DNA from: Phycisphaeraceae bacterium
Lineage (GTDB): Bacteria > Planctomycetota > Phycisphaerae > Phycisphaerales > UBA1924
Assembly (NCBI GenBank): GCA_019636565.1
Contig: JAHBXG010000001.1
Coordinates: 62,001 to 126,000, forward strand
Length of the DNA: 64,000 bases
Direction of reading: 5' to 3'
Positions 43,054 to 51,581 of this stretch are shown here, one piece after another (position 1 is the stretch's first letter; every line of letters begins with the position of its first letter). A program made the position numbers and the translations under genes. The notes beneath the pieces were generated by a model. The model did no database searches. It was not told the origin of the DNA and was given only the letters and a program-made list of their open reading frames with translations.

Positions 43054-46000
43054 GCCGCGGATTCCAGACCTTGAGCATTGTCGAATGTGCCGTCGGCACG
43101 GAGGCGGACGATGGACGAGGCGATGCGACTCGCGGCCTGCTCGGGAAGAGGTAAGGGCTCGATGCGTTGGCCGGGGAGTGCGTGCGGAAGCGGATCGATC
43201 ACAGCGGCGCCCGCGGCCATAATCCAGCGGTCGTAGAAGCTCTCGATTTCGGAGTAGACCTCATCGCGGCGGGTGATGCGCGGGACGATCCACTGATCGA
43301 CAAGACCTTCATCGAGGGTGCGGCGTGCTTCGATTAACCCGACGATGCGTTCGCGAACGCGCGGCAGCGCGTCAATGCCTCGGATGCGGTTGTACGTCTC
43401 GGGTTTGTCGGCGTGCAAATCGATGCTCACAACATCCGGGCGGACACGAAGCAAGCGGTCGATATCGGTCTCGGCCAGCAATTCGGTACGGACATGGACG
43501 GCAATCGCGCCGAGATTGCGGACAAGTTCGACGGCTTGTTCGAAGCGCGGGTGCAGGAGGGGTTCACCTCCGTCGAAGGTAACGGCCAGCGCACGCTCGG
43601 CGAGGCGGAGTGGGGCAAGGCGGGTGCGGAGCAGTTCGAGATCGAGAGGCTGCGAAATTGGACTGCCGGCACGCTGCGCCGTGAGTTGGATGTGCACGGC
43701 ATCGGGAAGCGGAGCGGAGTGGGATGCGATGTCTCGGGCCGCGGCGGCGATCTCTTCTGCGCTGGCTGCAAGCCAGCGATCGCCAAGCCGACGGGCGATG
43801 GACGAGAGGAGACTGACCCGATCGGGGCGGTCGGCGATGAGGCGGAGGTGAGCGTCTCGCACGGCGGGTTCGACGGTGACGCAGGCCCTTTTGGCGATCT
43901 GATCAACCTGCGGCGCGACGGGAAGATAGCCGAGGATGGTGCCGATGGAGCCGAGCGGGCCGTTCGCACGCAACTGATTTGCAAATTCGAGCGCGAGCGC
44001 GCGTTCGAGGATGCAGGAGCCGAGGCCCGGTGCCGCGGGAGAGAACACGATGCGTTGCGGCTCGGTGGGACTGGCGAAGCGTTCGATAAGCGCGTCGATG
44101 TGCGCGGGGTCGATAAAGCACCAGTCGGCGCCGAGGAGCAGGACTCCGTCGGCGTTCGTGTCGGCCTCGAGCGCGGCCCGAACGGCGGAAGGAGCAAACA
44201 CCTCGTCGAAGATGGTCAGATTCGCGATACCGCCCCGCCAGTTGGCGCGCGACCAGGCGCGACCCGCGGCGATCGCGCGCTGCCGTGATTCCCCCGCGCC
44301 GGGCGCGAGAGGCACTATCTGGATGTCGAGTTCGCCGAAGAGACCGGCGGCATCACCGAGTAGAGCCCGCGTTGCATTTGGGTCGCTCGTGAGGAGCGTG
44401 ACGCCGCGGAGTCTCTTCGATCGGGAAAGGCGCGAGATTGTCATCTGCAGCGCGTTCAGACCGCCGGTGATCGGACCTGAGAGTTCGCGCGTGTGTCCGA
44501 GCGACGAAATGTGCGGATCCACCGGGATGATGGCGCGAACGTTGCCTCGGGTCGCATCGGCGCCGATGGATGCGACTGCGGCAACCGCGGCATCAACGAG
44601 CTTGCTATCGGGCGTGGCTTGATCTGTGCGACGGCCCGACTTGATCGCGTTGATCGCTCCGTCAAACATGCCGCCGAGTTCGTCCGCGGCATCGGCAAGC
44701 CATGTGACGTTCTTGAGGTCGCGCTCGGCCTGGCGACGCTGGCGTTCGAGGGGCGCCAGTTCGCCATCGAGTTCGATCGCGCGATCGGCCTTGAAGCGGT
44801 TGAGAATGCCGGTCTGGTTCAGGTGCTGGACCAGCGGATAGGCAGGGATGATCGCCTGTACTTCCTTGGCGTGCGATTCGATGCGTGAAATGAGGCGATT
44901 GACGCGGGCCTGATCCTTCTGGTGCTCGATCACCTCGCGCACGGCGTTCGCGGTGGAACGGCTGATCTCCGCCACGCGCCAGACATCGGCGCGCACCTGG
45001 CGCAGCCGCCGATAGAGCGCATCGCGTCGGCGCGGGCTTGCGAGTTCAACTTGTGCCGCGGGAAGGCGGACCGGTTCGGACGATGCGTAGCGCTCGATGG
45101 CCTGCTGCAGCGAGAGCGGCGTTGCGTGGCGCTTGGCGACGCCGCCTTCGGTGGCATCGATGACTCGTAAGCCCCGCGCGACATCTTCGCCGAAATCCCG
45201 TTCGAACTGCACGAGATAGGTCGTCATCTGCTCGTCGCTGTAGCAATCGCGACCGAGATGGTCTTTCAGTTTGTGCAGGATCGATCGATGCCGGACGATG
45301 CGCTGCCATTCGAGCATCTCGAGCGTGCTGAATTCATTCAGTTCGCCGGACCATACCTGATGGATCGCGGCGCCCGCGGCGTAATACTGCCCGTCGGTGA
45401 AACCCAGATCCTGCCCGATGAAGATGACCGGATCGCACCCCAGGTGGCGCGCGAGGTAATACGCGAGGTGGGCGACGGTGGCGCCGGGCTTGAGTTCGCC
45501 GCGCGAACGCGTGAGCAGTTGCTTGGTAGCCTCGTCCGCACCCTCGGCCAGGATGTTGTCGAGCACGCGCTCGGCCGGGCAGCGGATGCAACCGGGAAAG
45601 GCGTCGAAGATCGCGGGGCTGGCCTTGGGCTCGACAACGAGCGTGACGCCCTCGACCTGTTCGGACGTGAGGCCTTCGTAGAAACGCTTGCTGATCGCGT
45701 CGTGATCGAGCGCCGTGACAAAGTCCGGGCGGATGCCCTTGGCGAGAAGCGTCTTGAGAACGGTTTGCACCGCGATGACAATGAACCGGCTGCGGACGGC
45801 CGGATCGCGAAGCAGATCAACATTGCGGCGCAGGCTCGGACCAGCGGAGACGATGAGGGCGGGTTTGTCTTGTGCCGCGCCGGCGAGTTCGGCGATGCCC
45901 GGCGCATTGGCGTAGTCCTCGATGTTGCCGAGCAGGTTGCGGACGGTTTTGTCTACCTGTACGAGCGTGGTGACGATCGAGGTGCGGGTGGCGCGGAGCG

Positions 46001-46706
46001 CCCCCGATAGCGTGGCGCTGAAGCGTTCGGCCAAATCGCCAAGGCGGGGCTTGCTCGCCGGGTGATCAAGGAAACGAGTGCCGAGCATGAAGATGCCCTC
46101 GGCGCCCGTGATGGATGCGGTAATCTCGCCCTGATCGTCGGGATCGGTCACGATGACGCAGTTGCGCAGTGCAAGCCATTCGCTGTGGTCCACGTGCTCG
46201 AGCACGGCGCGCAGCAGCCCTATATCGGGCTCGAACGCGAGCAGCACGCCCATCTTCTTGTAGCGGCGTGCCAGCACCTCGACGTGATAGCCCATGCCGA
46301 ACCCCAGCACCGCGACGGCGCCGGAGGCCACGGGATCGATTTCCGCTGTGAGCGCCGACGCCTCTTCGCGCGGACGCCGAACACTGGCCAGTTGCCGGCT
46401 CGATGTGCCTTCCGTGAGTATCCCGCTGATCGCGCCTTCTTGCGTCGTGACGAACACGATGTCGGTACGGGGGATTGCGGATGCGATCTTGCGGATGGTG
46501 CGGACGGCCTGCGCGGGCATTGCACGGAGGTTGTTGTCGAGGTTGGATTGGCGTTGCTCGGCTGTGAGGAAGAGTCGCGTGCACCCCGCGGGGAGGGCCG
46601 CGCTCACTGGCTGGGGCGCCGGCACGAAACCCGCGACCTGTAGCAGATCCTGAAGGCCGATGCCCCCTGTAAGTGTTTCGATGCTGGAGGCCTGAGTGTC
46701 GGGCAT
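43050..46706 (-). CDS. Maf-type (DUF115) glycosyltransferase fused to nucleotidyltransferase-like and cysteine-less radical-SAM-like domains
   Basis: 1,218 residues from the ATG at 46706. Residues about 60-480 are a DUF115/Maf region (PALIVSAGPSLRRNVDLL near residue 282, PVIFIGQDLGFTDG), the family that transfers nonulosonic acids to flagellin. A helical stretch follows. About residues 710-960 resemble an SpsF-like nucleotidyltransferase (RAIIPVDPHISSLG, GVLLLGADWCFIDP). About residues 995-1218 resemble a radical-SAM barrel (VTFDGGEPLLHPRFEQAVEL, DVVSIDLHADKPETYNRIRG). There the CxxxCxxC loop is replaced by QLTAQRAGSPISQP with no cysteine. It is the first gene of the nonulosonate operon. The domain calls after residue 700 are by motif and less certain. 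Confidence 0.8.
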   Translation of the reverse strand: MPDTQASSIETLTGGIGLQDLLQVAGFVPAPQPVSAALPAGCTRLFLTAEQRQSNLDNNLRAMPAQAVRTIRKIASAIPRTDIVFVTTQEGAISGILTEGTSSRQLASVRRPREEASALTAEIDPVASGAVAVLGFGMGYHVEVLARRYKKMGVLLAFEPDIGLLRAVLEHVDHSEWLALRNCVIVTDPDDQGEITASITGAEGIFMLGTRFLDHPASKPRLGDLAERFSATLSGALRATRTSIVTTLVQVDKTVRNLLGNIEDYANAPGIAELAGAAQDKPALIVSAGPSLRRNVDLLRDPAVRSRFIVIAVQTVLKTLLAKGIRPDFVTALDHDAISKRFYEGLTSEQVEGVTLVVEPKASPAIFDAFPGCIRCPAERVLDNILAEGADEATKQLLTRSRGELKPGATVAHLAYYLARHLGCDPVIFIGQDLGFTDGQYYAAGAAIHQVWSGELNEFSTLEMLEWQRIVRHRSILHKLKDHLGRDCYSDEQMTTYLVQFERDFGEDVARGLRVIDATEGGVAKRHATPLSLQQAIERYASSEPVRLPAAQVELASPRRRDALYRRLRQVRADVWRVAEISRSTANAVREVIEHQKDQARVNRLISRIESHAKEVQAIIPAYPLVQHLNQTGILNRFKADRAIELDGELAPLERQRRQAERDLKNVTWLADAADELGGMFDGAINAIKSGRRTDQATPDSKLVDAAVAAVASIGADATRGNVRAIIPVDPHISSLGHTRELSGPITGGLNALQMTISRLSRSKRLRGVTLLTSDPNATRALLGDAAGLFGELDIQIVPLAPGAGESRQRAIAAGRAWSRANWRGGIANLTIFDEVFAPSAVRAALEADTNADGVLLLGADWCFIDPAHIDALIERFASPTEPQRIVFSPAAPGLGSCILERALALEFANQLRANGPLGSIGTILGYLPVAPQVDQIAKRACVTVEPAVRDAHLRLIADRPDRVSLLSSIARRLGDRWLAASAEEIAAAARDIASHSAPLPDAVHIQLTAQRAGSPISQPLDLELLRTRLAPLRLAERALAVTFDGGEPLLHPRFEQAVELVRNLGAIAVHVRTELLAETDIDRLLRVRPDVVSIDLHADKPETYNRIRGIDALPRVRERIVGLIEARRTLDEGLVDQWIVPRITRRDEVYSEIESFYDRWIMAAGAAVIDPLPHALPGQRIEPLPLPEQAASRIASSIVRLRADGTFDNAQGLESAA

Positions 46707-46818
46707 GCGCAATTCCAATGGCACAAACCCGCCGGCGCGGCGGGAGGATGCAGATTCATCGGAAGTCGGACGGTTTCTGCGTGAAGCAGAATCGAGGGCC
46801 CTTCGGCGAGAACCCCAA

Positions 46819-47733
46819 TCAATCCGGCACGCGGACGATGAAGCTCGGCCGGAGCGACTCGACCGGTTTGCCTTGGGCGTCGATCGCCTTGTCCTTGACA
46901 CCGGCACCGTTCACAAGTGCGTACGGGAATTTCTTCTGAAGATCGCGCACGCCGCTGCCCGCGCCGGGTTTCAGGCTGAAACCCGAATCGAGATCATCCT
47001 GGCTGAAGAGACCAACAGTAACGGTGCTCCCCGCCTGATCGTGGTAATAGAAAGCTTCGGCACCGTCTTTCCGCAGCGTTCGCACCGCTTCTTCCGCGGC
47101 TTTCTGAAACTCTCGGAGTTCGGAGGGTGTGGCTCTTCCGCTCGGGTTTGTGTAGATGTTGACCTGGAGCGTGTACTCGCCTTGCTTGCCGTACTTGGCC
47201 TTGACGTTGCGCAGGTCCCATTCGGGGATGGAGCCTTTCACGGATGTGGGAGGCGGCGGCAGCATGTGAGCGGCCATGTAGGGGCGTTGGCCGTCGATTT
47301 GGATTTCCTTGACGCGTTTGAGCATCGCCTGGGCGCCGGAAGCACCGGGGGAGTCGTACTTGCCGACGACTACCAGCGTGTTGTCGCCCCGGGCTTCGAG
47401 GAATGCCTCGGGCACGCCATTGGCGCGAACGGAACGCAGCACCGCGTTGATTGCAGGATCCTGGGCCGAACCCTTGAGGTGGAGCAACAGGATGGTCCAC
47501 TTGCCGGACAATTCGGAAGGCGCTTCCGCGGCGTCCCCTGCGGGGCCGGCACGATCGTTATCGAAGAGCTCTTTGGTCTGAGCCTTCAAGTCTTCGTTCG
47601 GTTTCGGTGCTGATTTGCAGGAGGTGAGTCCGAGCAGGCAGGCAACGAAGACCAAACAGAAGCGCAAAGGGTGCGAGAAGAGAGGGTTCTCGTTGCGTGA
47701 AGGCCTTAGATATTCGTATTTTGATTGGCTCAT
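46819..47733 (-). CDS. Predicted lipoprotein of unknown function
   Basis: 304 residues. The N-terminal charged stretch is followed by a signal segment with lipobox LTSCKSA. The mature protein has two similar alpha/beta halves: one around KWTILLLHLKGSAQDPAINAVL and another around YTLQVNIYTNPSGRATPSELREF. Each resembles an SPOR/ACT-like fold in which FYYHDQAGSTVTVGLFSQDD closes the second. No catalytic motif. It lies 112 bases upstream of the Maf fusion and in the same direction, so it may be co-transcribed. Confidence 0.75.
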   Translation of the reverse strand: MSQSKYEYLRPSRNENPLFSHPLRFCLVFVACLLGLTSCKSAPKPNEDLKAQTKELFDNDRAGPAGDAAEAPSELSGKWTILLLHLKGSAQDPAINAVLRSVRANGVPEAFLEARGDNTLVVVGKYDSPGASGAQAMLKRVKEIQIDGQRPYMAAHMLPPPPTSVKGSIPEWDLRNVKAKYGKQGEYTLQVNIYTNPSGRATPSELREFQKAAEEAVRTLRKDGAEAFYYHDQAGSTVTVGLFSQDDLDSGFSLKPGAGSGVRDLQKKFPYALVNGAGVKDKAIDAQGKPVESLRPSFIVRVPD

Positions 47734-47975
47734 GATCGGTTGACTTTTCTCGCGAACGCTTGAATTTCGCCTGGAAAGCCTATCAGGAAGAAGCGGACGG
47801 AATTTTTCGTCGGGGCGTTGAGGAGAGGAGTTGTTAAGTCTTATTTTTACAAGTACTTACTGAAAATCGGCTGAAAACGGCAAGTTTGAAGAAGTCTTCG
47901 GGGTGTCGTCGATGAATGGCTCACGCTCGACTCGGATCCGAATGCGGAACGAGTAAACACCCGAACGGGGTTGAG
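47734..47975. other. AT-rich intergenic region upstream of the flgM leader
   Basis: About 240 bases between divergent genes. The stretch 47,831-47,880 is markedly A+T-rich for this DNA and contains TTGTTA (47831-47836) and the palindrome AAGTACTT, so promoters are likely here. No clear sigma-28 or sigma-54 consensus and no coding sequence was seen. Confidence 0.4.
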
Positions 47976-48100
47976 CATCGCTGGCGATGATTGTCGGCGA
48001 AGGGCAGGCCGTCGAGAAGCCCGCAGTGAGCGGGCGTCCGGTGGGAGACCGGAAGTGGCTCGACGAACCTTGGTGGAGGTTGTGCCCTTTGCAGACAGTC
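47976..48100 (+). promoter_or_regulatory. Candidate structured RNA in the flgM leader
   Basis: Helices read by eye: CATCG/CGATG (47976-47980 with 47985-47989); GATTGTC/GACAGTC (47989-47995 with 48094-48100, one G-U); GAAGGGCA/TGCCCTTT (47999-48006 with 48083-48090, one G-U); CGTCGAG/CTCGACG (48010-48016 with 48059-48065); GCCCGC/GCGGGC (48019-48024 with 48030-48035); TCCGGT/ACCGGA (48037-48042 with 48048-48053); AACCT/AGGTT (48066-48070 with 48077-48081). They nest without conflict apart from one shared base and give two three-way junctions. The element ends 26 bases before the flgM TTG. It matches no riboswitch consensus that I recognise. Confidence 0.6.
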
Positions 48101-48126
48101 GGCGACCCGCGGCAAGGAGTCGGAGC

Positions 48127-48474
48127 TTGAACGGAGAATCACGCATCGGTGGAATCTCAGAAGGCGTTTCGGGGATCGGCGCTGTCGGCCGCCTCGCGGG
48201 TGTGAGCGAGCCTCGGGCACGCGATACCCAGGGCACACAGGGCACACAGGGCACGGGCCAGATCAATCGCGGCGAGGACAAGGTTGAACTTTCAACGGAG
48301 GCACAAGTGCTGGCACCGTGGCTCGACAAGTTGAAGCAGATCCCCGCCGTGCGGCAGGACTTGGTCGATCAGATTCGGACCCAGATCGCCAGCGGTTCGT
48401 ACGACACGCCGGAAAAACTGAACGCGGCCCTCGATGGATTCATCGACGAGACCCGCAGCGGCCAGATCTGGTAG
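48127..48474 (+). CDS. flgM: Flagellar anti-sigma-28 factor FlgM
   Basis: 115 residues from the TTG at 48127, chosen because AGGAG lies 7 bases upstream; the frame is open further back through the structured leader. The C-terminal half matches FlgM: DKVELSTEAQVLAPWLDKL, then VRQDLVDQIRTQIASGSYDT and a final helix EKLNAALDGFIDE, which bind and inhibit the flagellar sigma factor FliA. The N-terminal half is disordered with a TQGTQGTQGT repeat, expected for a protein exported by the flagellar machine. A strong terminator follows. Confidence 0.88.
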   Translation: MNGESRIGGISEGVSGIGAVGRLAGVSEPRARDTQGTQGTQGTGQINRGEDKVELSTEAQVLAPWLDKLKQIPAVRQDLVDQIRTQIASGSYDTPEKLNAALDGFIDETRSGQIW

Positions 48475-48560
48475 TGCATTCACACGACATCGAGGCCGCG
48501 GTTCTGCCCGACCAACCGAGCGGGATCCGGCCTTTACGGAAGTGGTATTGAGAGAGAACG

Positions 48561-48597
48561 AAACCCGGAGCGGAAACGCTCCGGGTTTTGTGTTTTT
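48561..48597 (+). terminator. Rho-independent terminator of flgM
   Basis: A 12-bp stem AAACCCGGAGCG / CGCTCCGGGTTT closed by a GAAA tetraloop, then TTTTGTGTTTTT. Confidence 0.95.
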
Positions 48598-48673
48598 GGC
48601 CGCGCAACCTGATCGGCGCGGTGTTTGCGAGCAAGCTTCCGCCGCACTGTTGCTGCGCGCAGGAGTCCCCGCT

Positions 48674-50386
48674 TTGAACACCCAGAATCGCGACGGCTTT
48701 CCTTCGGGTCTTGCGGGAGCGCTCACCATGCTCACGCTTGCTGTTTCATCGCAGACCCAAGGTGCGGTTGGCGTTGCCCCGGTGGCGACGTTGTATGTGG
48801 ATCAGCGGGCCACTCATGGCGGAAACGGGCAGAGTTGGCAAACCGGGTTCTCCGATCTGCAAGATGCGCTCACCTGGGCATCCCGCTTGCCGACCAGTGG
48901 CCAATCGTGGAAAGAGCGGCTCATCGAGATCCGTATTGCTCAGGGGACGTACACACCTGATGTCCCGAACGGCAATCGCAACCGGAGCTTTGATCTGGGG
49001 CTCGTCGCCGGGAGCGCACCAGTCGTGAGCCTTCGCGGCTCATTCGCGGGGCTCGGCTCATCCGAGCCCGACACACAAGACTTCATCTCGACCACCACCG
49101 TGCTTTCCGGTGATCTCAACGGCGATGACGGACCGGATTGGGCGAACCGGGCGGACAACAGCCGCACCATCCTGCGGGCAGAGGCCGTAGTTCGCGGGTA
49201 TATGGAAGTTGAGGGGATCGAGTTCGCCGGCGCCAGCAACATGGAACCTGACGGCGCCGGGCAACTCTATTACTCGTTCGGCGGCGCGCTGCGCGTCGGC
49301 ATCGTCGATATCTTCAATGCGCGGCCGGGCTCACTCGTGCTCAACCACTGCAGCTTTCGCGACAATCAATCCAAATCGAGCGATGGCGCCGGACTTGTGC
49401 TCTATGCCGGTCGCTACTCCGTTCGCGACTGCACGTTTGAACGCAACCGCACCGTCAGCGGCAAGGGCGGCGCCGTGTGCGTGTATTCCAACTACTACGA
49501 AGGCGCCAGTGGCAGCATCGAGCATTGCTACTTTCTGGAAAACTCCGCCAAGCACGGCGGCGCACTCTTCCTGCAAACATCCGCGTCCATCTTCGCGAGC
49601 GATTTTCGGAACAATTCGGCATCGGTCTTTGGCGGCGCGCTTTACAGCACCGCCCAAACAGACTTGAATTCTGTGTTGTTGGCCGGGAATTCCGCGGGTG
49701 CCGCCGGCGGTGCGGTCTTCTCCGCCACATCGGACTTGCTCGGGGTCTCGATGACGACTTTTGCAAGCAACAACGCACCGGACGGGGCCGCGATTCATTC
49801 GATGCTTGGGCCGCTCGGGATGTACGCCTCGATCGTGTGGGATTCAGAGTTCGGCGCGGGCGGCTCGGCGATCGATCTTGGATACGGCGTCTTCGACTCG
49901 TGGATCGTGGGCACGATTCTGCGCGGGGGCGAGAGCGCGATCGCTTTCGCGCCGGGCACGCTGTCGATCGACCACGCGATCGATGTTGACCCGCTCTTCA
50001 TTCGCCCGGCAGCGGACGACGGGGGCGATGTTGCGCACTGGAATTACCGGCTGAAACCGGGGTCTCCTGCGACGGCGCTGTCGGGCAACATGAACGGCCT
50101 TCTTCAAGATCTGGACGGTGTGAATTTCGGGTGCCCGATGCCCTGGGACTCGTGGGGCTTCGACGCGGGTTGCTATTTCGCCGACTCGTGCGTCTGCTGG
50201 GCCAACCTGAATGCGGATTGGGACGGGCTGGTGGATGACGAAGACTTCCTGTTGTTCGTCGATGCGTACAACACCATGATCTCGCCGCCCGCACTACCCC
50301 GGGCGGATCTGAATCGGGATGGCCTTGTCGATGATGCAGATTTTTCGCTCTTCGTTGCGGCGTACGACACTCTGCTCTGTGATTGA
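48674..50386 (+). CDS. Secreted parallel beta-helix protein with paired C-terminal DxNxD module
   Basis: 570 residues from the TTG at 48674, which has AGGAG 8 bases upstream and starts directly before a signal peptide (GALTMLTLAVSSQTQG). The body begins TLYVDQRATHGGNGQSW, the usual opening of exported right-handed beta-helix proteins, followed by coil repeats such as CSFRDNQSKSSDGAGLVL, CTFERNRTVSGKGGAV and CYFLENSAKHGGALFL. The last 60 residues hold two DxNxDGLVDDxDF modules and a final cysteine. Probably a surface adhesin or sugar-binding protein; no lyase active site identified. Confidence 0.86.
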   Translation: MNTQNRDGFPSGLAGALTMLTLAVSSQTQGAVGVAPVATLYVDQRATHGGNGQSWQTGFSDLQDALTWASRLPTSGQSWKERLIEIRIAQGTYTPDVPNGNRNRSFDLGLVAGSAPVVSLRGSFAGLGSSEPDTQDFISTTTVLSGDLNGDDGPDWANRADNSRTILRAEAVVRGYMEVEGIEFAGASNMEPDGAGQLYYSFGGALRVGIVDIFNARPGSLVLNHCSFRDNQSKSSDGAGLVLYAGRYSVRDCTFERNRTVSGKGGAVCVYSNYYEGASGSIEHCYFLENSAKHGGALFLQTSASIFASDFRNNSASVFGGALYSTAQTDLNSVLLAGNSAGAAGGAVFSATSDLLGVSMTTFASNNAPDGAAIHSMLGPLGMYASIVWDSEFGAGGSAIDLGYGVFDSWIVGTILRGGESAIAFAPGTLSIDHAIDVDPLFIRPAADDGGDVAHWNYRLKPGSPATALSGNMNGLLQDLDGVNFGCPMPWDSWGFDAGCYFADSCVCWANLNADWDGLVDDEDFLLFVDAYNTMISPPALPRADLNRDGLVDDADFSLFVAAYDTLLCD

Positions 50387-50434
50387 GCATTGACACTTGG
50401 GTGCGCCGCAGCTTGATCGTGTACTGCCGCGACG

Positions 50435-50797
50435 TTACACCCGCGTCGCGACGCCGCCGGCCTGAAAGTGCTCCACCGCTCTTGCCACCATTGGCGCGTA
50501 CGTGTACGCCGGTCCGCCCTGCATCATGACGGCGACGCCGGCGACTTCCATGATCTGCTCGGGCGTGGCGCCGGCCTTGAAGCACTTTTCGACGTGGGCG
50601 TAGATGCAGGGTTCGCAGCGGAGCGCGATGCCGATGCCGAGCGCAATGAGTTCTTTGTCTTTCACCGAGAGCGCGCCGGCCTTCATCAGCGACTGAAAGA
50701 ACGGTCCGAAGGCCTTGCCGATGTCGGGTGCCGCGGCCTTCATCGCGTTCATCTCGGCGGGCCAGGATTCGTAGAAATTGGAGGGGTTGTTCATCAT
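50435..50797 (-). CDS. Carboxymuconolactone decarboxylase-family (AhpD-like) protein
   Basis: 120 residues. ATG at 50797 has AAGGA about 8 bases upstream. The helical CMD fold carries the AhpD-type redox pair in CEPCIYAHVEKC, with the neighbouring His. Such proteins act in peroxide or thiol redox chemistry in the cytoplasm. It follows the rhodanese gene by 37 bases in the same direction. Confidence 0.9.
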   Translation of the reverse strand: MMNNPSNFYESWPAEMNAMKAAAPDIGKAFGPFFQSLMKAGALSVKDKELIALGIGIALRCEPCIYAHVEKCFKAGATPEQIMEVAGVAVMMQGGPAYTYAPMVARAVEHFQAGGVATRV

Positions 50798-50834
50798 GAC
50801 AATTGTCCTTTTGTAATAGGTGTGTGCGATCGAA

Positions 50835-51410
50835 TCAGATTCTGCAGGCGGCACCCGTCGGCGATGCTCGATTCCAAGGCATGGCGCCCAGCAGGTTGGC
50901 CATGGCGCAGTTTCCCGTGAGACCGGCAAAGACCATGCCGCAGCCGACGAAGCCGGGCAGTATGAGCACCCAAGGCGACACGACCGCACCGAGCGCCGTG
51001 CCGACAAGTACGAGCGCGCCCATCAGGATCTGCGTCTGCTGCATCGCGGAGAGCGGTGCCGTACGGTCCTCGATGACCGGAAGCCCGGCGGCTTTCCAGG
51101 CGTCGATGCCGCCTCGCATGTGCGCCACAGGTCCCTTGCCAGAACCTTCCGCGCGTTCGAGGGCTTTGCGCGATCGGCCCCCGGTTCGACAGTGAAAAAT
51201 CGTTAACGAACTCTCTCGGCATTCAAGACGATTGGCATCGAACTCGCTCAGCGGCATGGAAACACAACCGGGGATGTACTGACGACGGTGCTCGTCGGGT
51301 TCGCGAACATCAACAAGGCGGGCCGATCCCTCGGCGAGCATGCGACTGACCGAAACAGGGTCGAGTTCGACGATCCCGCATTGCTTTGGCTGTATTTGGG
51401 CTGCAGACAT
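50835..51410 (-). CDS. Rhodanese domain fused to DUF2892 membrane domain (YgaP type)
   Basis: 191 residues. Residues about 10-115 are a rhodanese: LVDVREPDEH, then the active-site loop FHCRTGGRS with the sulfur-carrying Cys. Residues about 125-185 hold two membrane helices of the DUF2892 type (ILMGALVLVGTALGAVV, PWVLILPGFVGCGMVFAGL) and end in GNCAMANLLGAMPWNR. Like E. coli YgaP, it is probably an inner-membrane sulfurtransferase. AAAGGAAA lies before the ATG. Confidence 0.92.
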   Translation of the reverse strand: MSAAQIQPKQCGIVELDPVSVSRMLAEGSARLVDVREPDEHRRQYIPGCVSMPLSEFDANRLECRESSLTIFHCRTGGRSRKALERAEGSGKGPVAHMRGGIDAWKAAGLPVIEDRTAPLSAMQQTQILMGALVLVGTALGAVVSPWVLILPGFVGCGMVFAGLTGNCAMANLLGAMPWNRASPTGAACRI

Positions 51411-51581
51411 GGAAACTTTCCTTTCGGGAGGGCGTGCCCGAGCGGCAGGCTCTCCGCCCCTTCGAGGCTGCCCCGCCCTCGCTGGTTCCCGCCGGATGCA
51501 GATTTCGGGAACCTTGCCGAGACCGCGTGCCTCTCATTTGATGAAGGCGCACCCGACGCGGGTCGCGAATGGAGGCAACCC

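Noticed and set aside
47976..48100. c-di-GMP or other known riboswitch
   Set aside because: The conserved core blocks of c-di-GMP-I, cobalamin, glycine, fluoride and ZTP aptamers were looked for by eye and not found. A covariance search was not possible.
47971..48126. N-terminal extension of FlgM through the structured leader
   Set aside because: The frame is open, but the translation is Arg-rich with no resemblance to FlgM, and a strong Shine-Dalgarno precedes the TTG at 48127.
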